Below the pieces are notes generated by a model. It worked only from the letters and a program-made list of their open reading frames with translations. It was not told where the DNA came from and searched no databases. DNA of 8,392 bases from Hyphomicrobiales bacterium (GTDB lineage Bacteria; Pseudomonadota; Alphaproteobacteria; Rhizobiales; Devosiaceae), in NCBI GenBank assembly GCA_026989045.1, contig JALSJY010000237.1, positions 1-8,392 on the forward strand, written 5' to 3'. Of the stretch, positions 6,391-8,392 are shown piece by piece (positions within the stretch are counted from its first letter, which is position 1; every line of letters begins with the position of its first letter). Made by a program: the position numbers and the translations under genes.

Positions 6391-7128
6391 ATGCGAATGG
6401 TTTTGTTGTTAATAACAGTGTTTTTATTCCCTATTGCTGCTTTTGCGCAATCATCTTCACCAAGAATCTACCAAACCAGTTTTGAATCTATTGATGATTT
6501 TAAGGGCTTTTATATTGTGCCGCAAGATCATAAAAACACCGCCTCACATGATCAATCTCGTGAGAGAGTGAGGAGCGGAAAATTTTCTCATAAGGGCTGG
6601 GTAACAGGAGTTAACCCGCCAAGCAGTTCTTTTGTAAATAATAACCATCGTGGGTATCCAACTATTCAGCTTTATAAATTACCGGGTGGGGCGTTTAAAA
6701 CTCCTGCCAAAATAGAATTTTGGGTGTGGCTGGATATGAAGCTAGATAAAGGTGAGTGGTTTAGTTTTGCAACAATTGATCACACAAGGCGTAATACATG
6801 GGATCCTGTTTTGGTTAATCTTAGCGATGATGGATTTGTGCATCTTATGCATGTGCCGAAAAATGGACAAAGTAAGCGTAGTTTTCAAACCTCCTCAATT
6901 AAATTTCCAATGCGAAAATGGGTGAAGCTAAGCATTGAAATTCATTTTGATAAAAAGAATGGATATGCAAAAGTTTGGCAAAATGGAAAGCTAGTTTCAA
7001 GCGCTCAAGTTAAAACAGGTAATGGATTATTTACCCAAGCTCATTTTGGTCTTTATGCCCCTCCATCTGTTTCAAGCGGAGTGATATATAATGATGATTT
7101 GAAAATTACTGAGTTAGGGACGCGCTAG
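6391..7128 (+). CDS. Secreted beta-sandwich protein, concanavalin A-like / polysaccharide-lyase-like
   Basis: I do not recognise a characterised function. The 245-residue product has a signal peptide (hydrophobic 4-18, AFA site before Q20), so it is periplasmic or secreted. The mature part resembles a one-domain jelly-roll of the LamG or small polysaccharide-lyase kind: an opening YQTSFESIDDFKGFY; HRGYPTIQLYK (86-96); the strand IEFWVWLDM (108-116); WVKLSIEIHF (177-186) followed by GYAKVWQNGKLVSS (191-204), the classic 'width-strand then vWxNG' hairpin of these folds; AHFGLYAPP (217-225); and YNDDLKI (233-239) as the closing strand. H86, R87 and Y89 are the most catalytic-looking cluster, but no lyase active site can be assigned. 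AGGA at 6381-6384 sits 6 bases before the ATG, and only 14 bases separate it from the kinase stop, so it is probably the last gene of the operon. Alternatives are a carbohydrate-binding protein without catalysis or a lipid or adhesin-type lectin. Confidence 0.55.
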   Translation: MRMVLLLITVFLFPIAAFAQSSSPRIYQTSFESIDDFKGFYIVPQDHKNTASHDQSRERVRSGKFSHKGWVTGVNPPSSSFVNNNHRGYPTIQLYKLPGGAFKTPAKIEFWVWLDMKLDKGEWFSFATIDHTRRNTWDPVLVNLSDDGFVHLMHVPKNGQSKRSFQTSSIKFPMRKWVKLSIEIHFDKKNGYAKVWQNGKLVSSAQVKTGNGLFTQAHFGLYAPPSVSSGVIYNDDLKITELGTR

Positions 7129-7136
7129 ATTTTGGA

Positions 7137-7162
7137 TTGCCAAGCATCAAAGATGCTCGCAA
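7137..7162. terminator. Hairpin in the convergent spacer, possible terminator or dispersed repeat
   Basis: AGCATC (7143-7148) and GATGCT (7152-7157) pair around AAA, and the flanking TTGC (7137-7140) pairs with GCAA (7159-7162), giving a 10-bp stem with a small asymmetric bulge. TTTTT follows at 7168-7172 on the plus strand, five bases after the stem, so termination of the TRAP run is possible but not canonical. No T run follows on the minus strand for glpK. The sequence also resembles GATTGCC...CTCGCAA-type dispersed repeats of alphaproteobacteria, which is an inference from memory. Confidence 0.45.
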
Positions 7163-7195
7163 AGACATTTTTAAACGAATATAAAACTCATCAGA

Positions 7196-8392
7196 TTATT
7201 CATTCGTCAAAGTCCGAGAGATAGCATCTTGCCAACCAGCAATTTTTTTGTTGCGAATAGTTGCACTCATCTGCGGCTTAAAACATCTTTCAAGCTTCCA
7301 TGATTTTGCAAAGCCATTCATATCTGGCCACACGCCAGCTTTATATCCTGCAAGCCAAGCTGCACCCAATGCAGTTGTTTCAAGTATGGTTGGGCGATCA
7401 ACTGGTGCGTTTAAAATATCGGCTAAAAATTGCATTGTCCAATCTGATGCCACCATGCCACCATCAACCCTAAGAATAGTATCCCCTGCATCTTCCCAGT
7501 CTTTTTTCATGGCTTCTAGTAAATCATAAGTCTGATAGGCAACTGCTTCAAGCGCGGCACGGGCAAATTCATTTGGCCCTGTGTTGCGGGTAATGCCAAA
7601 AATTGCACCACGTGCATCTGCGTCCCAATATGGTGCGCCAAGTCCTGTAAATGCTGGCACAAGATAGAGCTGTGAATCTGGGTCAGTTTTTTGTGCCATA
7701 TTGCCAGTGTCGCTTGCCGATTTTATTATGCCTAAACCATCACGTAACCATTGCACACTTGTGCCAGCGTTAAAAATTGATCCCTCAAGGGCATAGGTTG
7801 TTTTGCCATCAATTTGATATGCGATTGTGGTTAGTAGGCGATTTTTTGAGGTGATAATTTCCTGCCCAGTATTGAGCATAGCAAAACAACCAGTGCCATA
7901 GGTTGATTTCATCATGCCCTTTTTAAAACAGGCATTGCCAAGGGTTGCCGCATGTTGGTCGCCCGCCACTCCAAGAATAGGAATTTGCGCCCCAAATAGC
8001 GCTTTGTCAGCTTGACCAAAATCATCGGCAGATTGTTTGACCTCAGGCAAAATTGCTTTTGGGATATTTAATATTTCAAGTAATTCATTATCCCAGCAAT
8101 TTTCTTTGATATTATAAAGCAGTGTGCGGCTGGCGTTGGTGGCATCGGTTGCATGAATTTTACCGCCAGTTAATTTATATATAAGCCAGCTATCTATTGT
8201 GCCGAAACATATCTCGCCCCTGTTAGCTTTCTCACGTAGGCCATTAACATTCTTAAGCAGCCAAGCAATTTTTGTTCCCGAAAAATATGGATCAAGCAGC
8301 AGGCCAGTTTTTTTAGTGAATATTGGCTCATACCCTTTGGCTTTTAATTCTTCGCAAATATTAGCGCTTCGCCTATCTTGCCAAACTATTGC
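7196..8392 (-). CDS. glpK: Glycerol kinase, C-terminal 398 residues; N-terminus off the right edge
   Basis: This cytoplasmic FGGY-family kinase converts glycerol and ATP to sn-glycerol 3-phosphate, the entry step of glycerol catabolism. The frame is open from the window edge to a stop at 7196-7198, with AIVWQDRR at the edge, which corresponds to about residue 100 of the E. coli enzyme (502 residues). In order: TGLLLDPYFSGTK; GEICFGTIDSWLIYKLTGG; HATDATNASRTLL; GVAGDQHAA with the catalytic aspartate at 7958-7960; STYGTGCFAMLNTG (ATP site); ALEGSIFNAGTSVQWLRDGL; VPAFTGLGAPYWD; VDGGMVASDWTMQFLADIL; and TTALGAAWLAG. The TTG at 8048-8050 is internal and not the real start. At the position of E. 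coli R236, which binds the inhibitor fructose 1,6-bisphosphate, this protein has Q (AQIPILG against TRIPISG). It converges with the TRAP operon and ends 67 bases from it. A FGGY sugar kinase is unlikely given these motifs. Confidence 0.96.
   Translation of the reverse strand, partial: AIVWQDRRSANICEELKAKGYEPIFTKKTGLLLDPYFSGTKIAWLLKNVNGLREKANRGEICFGTIDSWLIYKLTGGKIHATDATNASRTLLYNIKENCWDNELLEILNIPKAILPEVKQSADDFGQADKALFGAQIPILGVAGDQHAATLGNACFKKGMMKSTYGTGCFAMLNTGQEIITSKNRLLTTIAYQIDGKTTYALEGSIFNAGTSVQWLRDGLGIIKSASDTGNMAQKTDPDSQLYLVPAFTGLGAPYWDADARGAIFGITRNTGPNEFARAALEAVAYQTYDLLEAMKKDWEDAGDTILRVDGGMVASDWTMQFLADILNAPVDRPTILETTALGAAWLAGYKAGVWPDMNGFAKSWKLERCFKPQMSATIRNKKIAGWQDAISRTLTNE

Noticed and set aside
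8048..8050. TTG as the start codon of glpK
   Set aside because: The same frame continues without a stop to the window edge and encodes further conserved GlpK blocks (HATDATNASRTLL, GTIDSWLIYKL), so the codon is internal.
1..8392. Defence system, CRISPR array, prophage or insertion sequence
   Set aside because: No regularly spaced repeats, no transposase, integrase, nuclease or toxin-like frame; all sizeable frames are explained by metabolic and transport genes.

Overview
The window looks like chromosome from a low-GC (about 40% by eye) Gram-negative bacterium, most probably an alphaproteobacterium of the marine/Hyphomicrobiales type. The grounds are indirect: the style of the TRAP transporter and GckA-type glycerate kinase, a proteobacterial-type PepN, and short GC-rich dispersed repeats in an AT-rich background. 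No rRNA or other phylogenetic marker is present, so the assignment is an inference. There are no tRNAs, CRISPR arrays, prophage genes or transposase genes.

Layout: (1) 1-1665, minus strand: N-terminal 555 codons of pepN (M1 zinc aminopeptidase N), cut by the left edge. (2) 1666-1870: divergent promoter region between pepN and the TRAP genes. (3) 1871-7128, plus strand: an operon-like run of dctQ (small TRAP permease), dctM (large TRAP permease, overlapping dctQ and starting with TTG), a 372-bp gap, dctP (periplasmic binding protein), a glycerate 2-kinase overlapping the end of dctP by 4 bases and also starting with TTG, and a secreted beta-sandwich protein. (4) 7129-7195: short convergent spacer with a hairpin. 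(5) 7196-8392, minus strand: glpK (glycerol kinase), whose N-terminus lies beyond the right edge.

The central genes read as one uptake-and-activation unit. DctP captures a small organic acid in the periplasm, DctQM moves it inward on an ion gradient, and the kinase, translationally coupled to dctP, phosphorylates glycerate to 2-phosphoglycerate for lower glycolysis. Glycerate, or an acid quickly converted to it such as hydroxypyruvate or tartrate, is therefore the best guess for the substrate. The role of the exported protein at the end of the run is unknown; its fold suggests carbohydrate binding or lyase activity. The neighbouring glpK is also a C3-compound kinase but is convergently transcribed and separately controlled.

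The most unusual non-coding feature is the dctM-dctP gap. It holds two inverted copies of a GC-rich hairpin repeat around an AT-rich core with its own hairpin, followed by two abutting palindromes that could be operators for dctP. No wholly new system is evident; the module's specificity, the terminal secreted protein and this gap are the parts worth following up.
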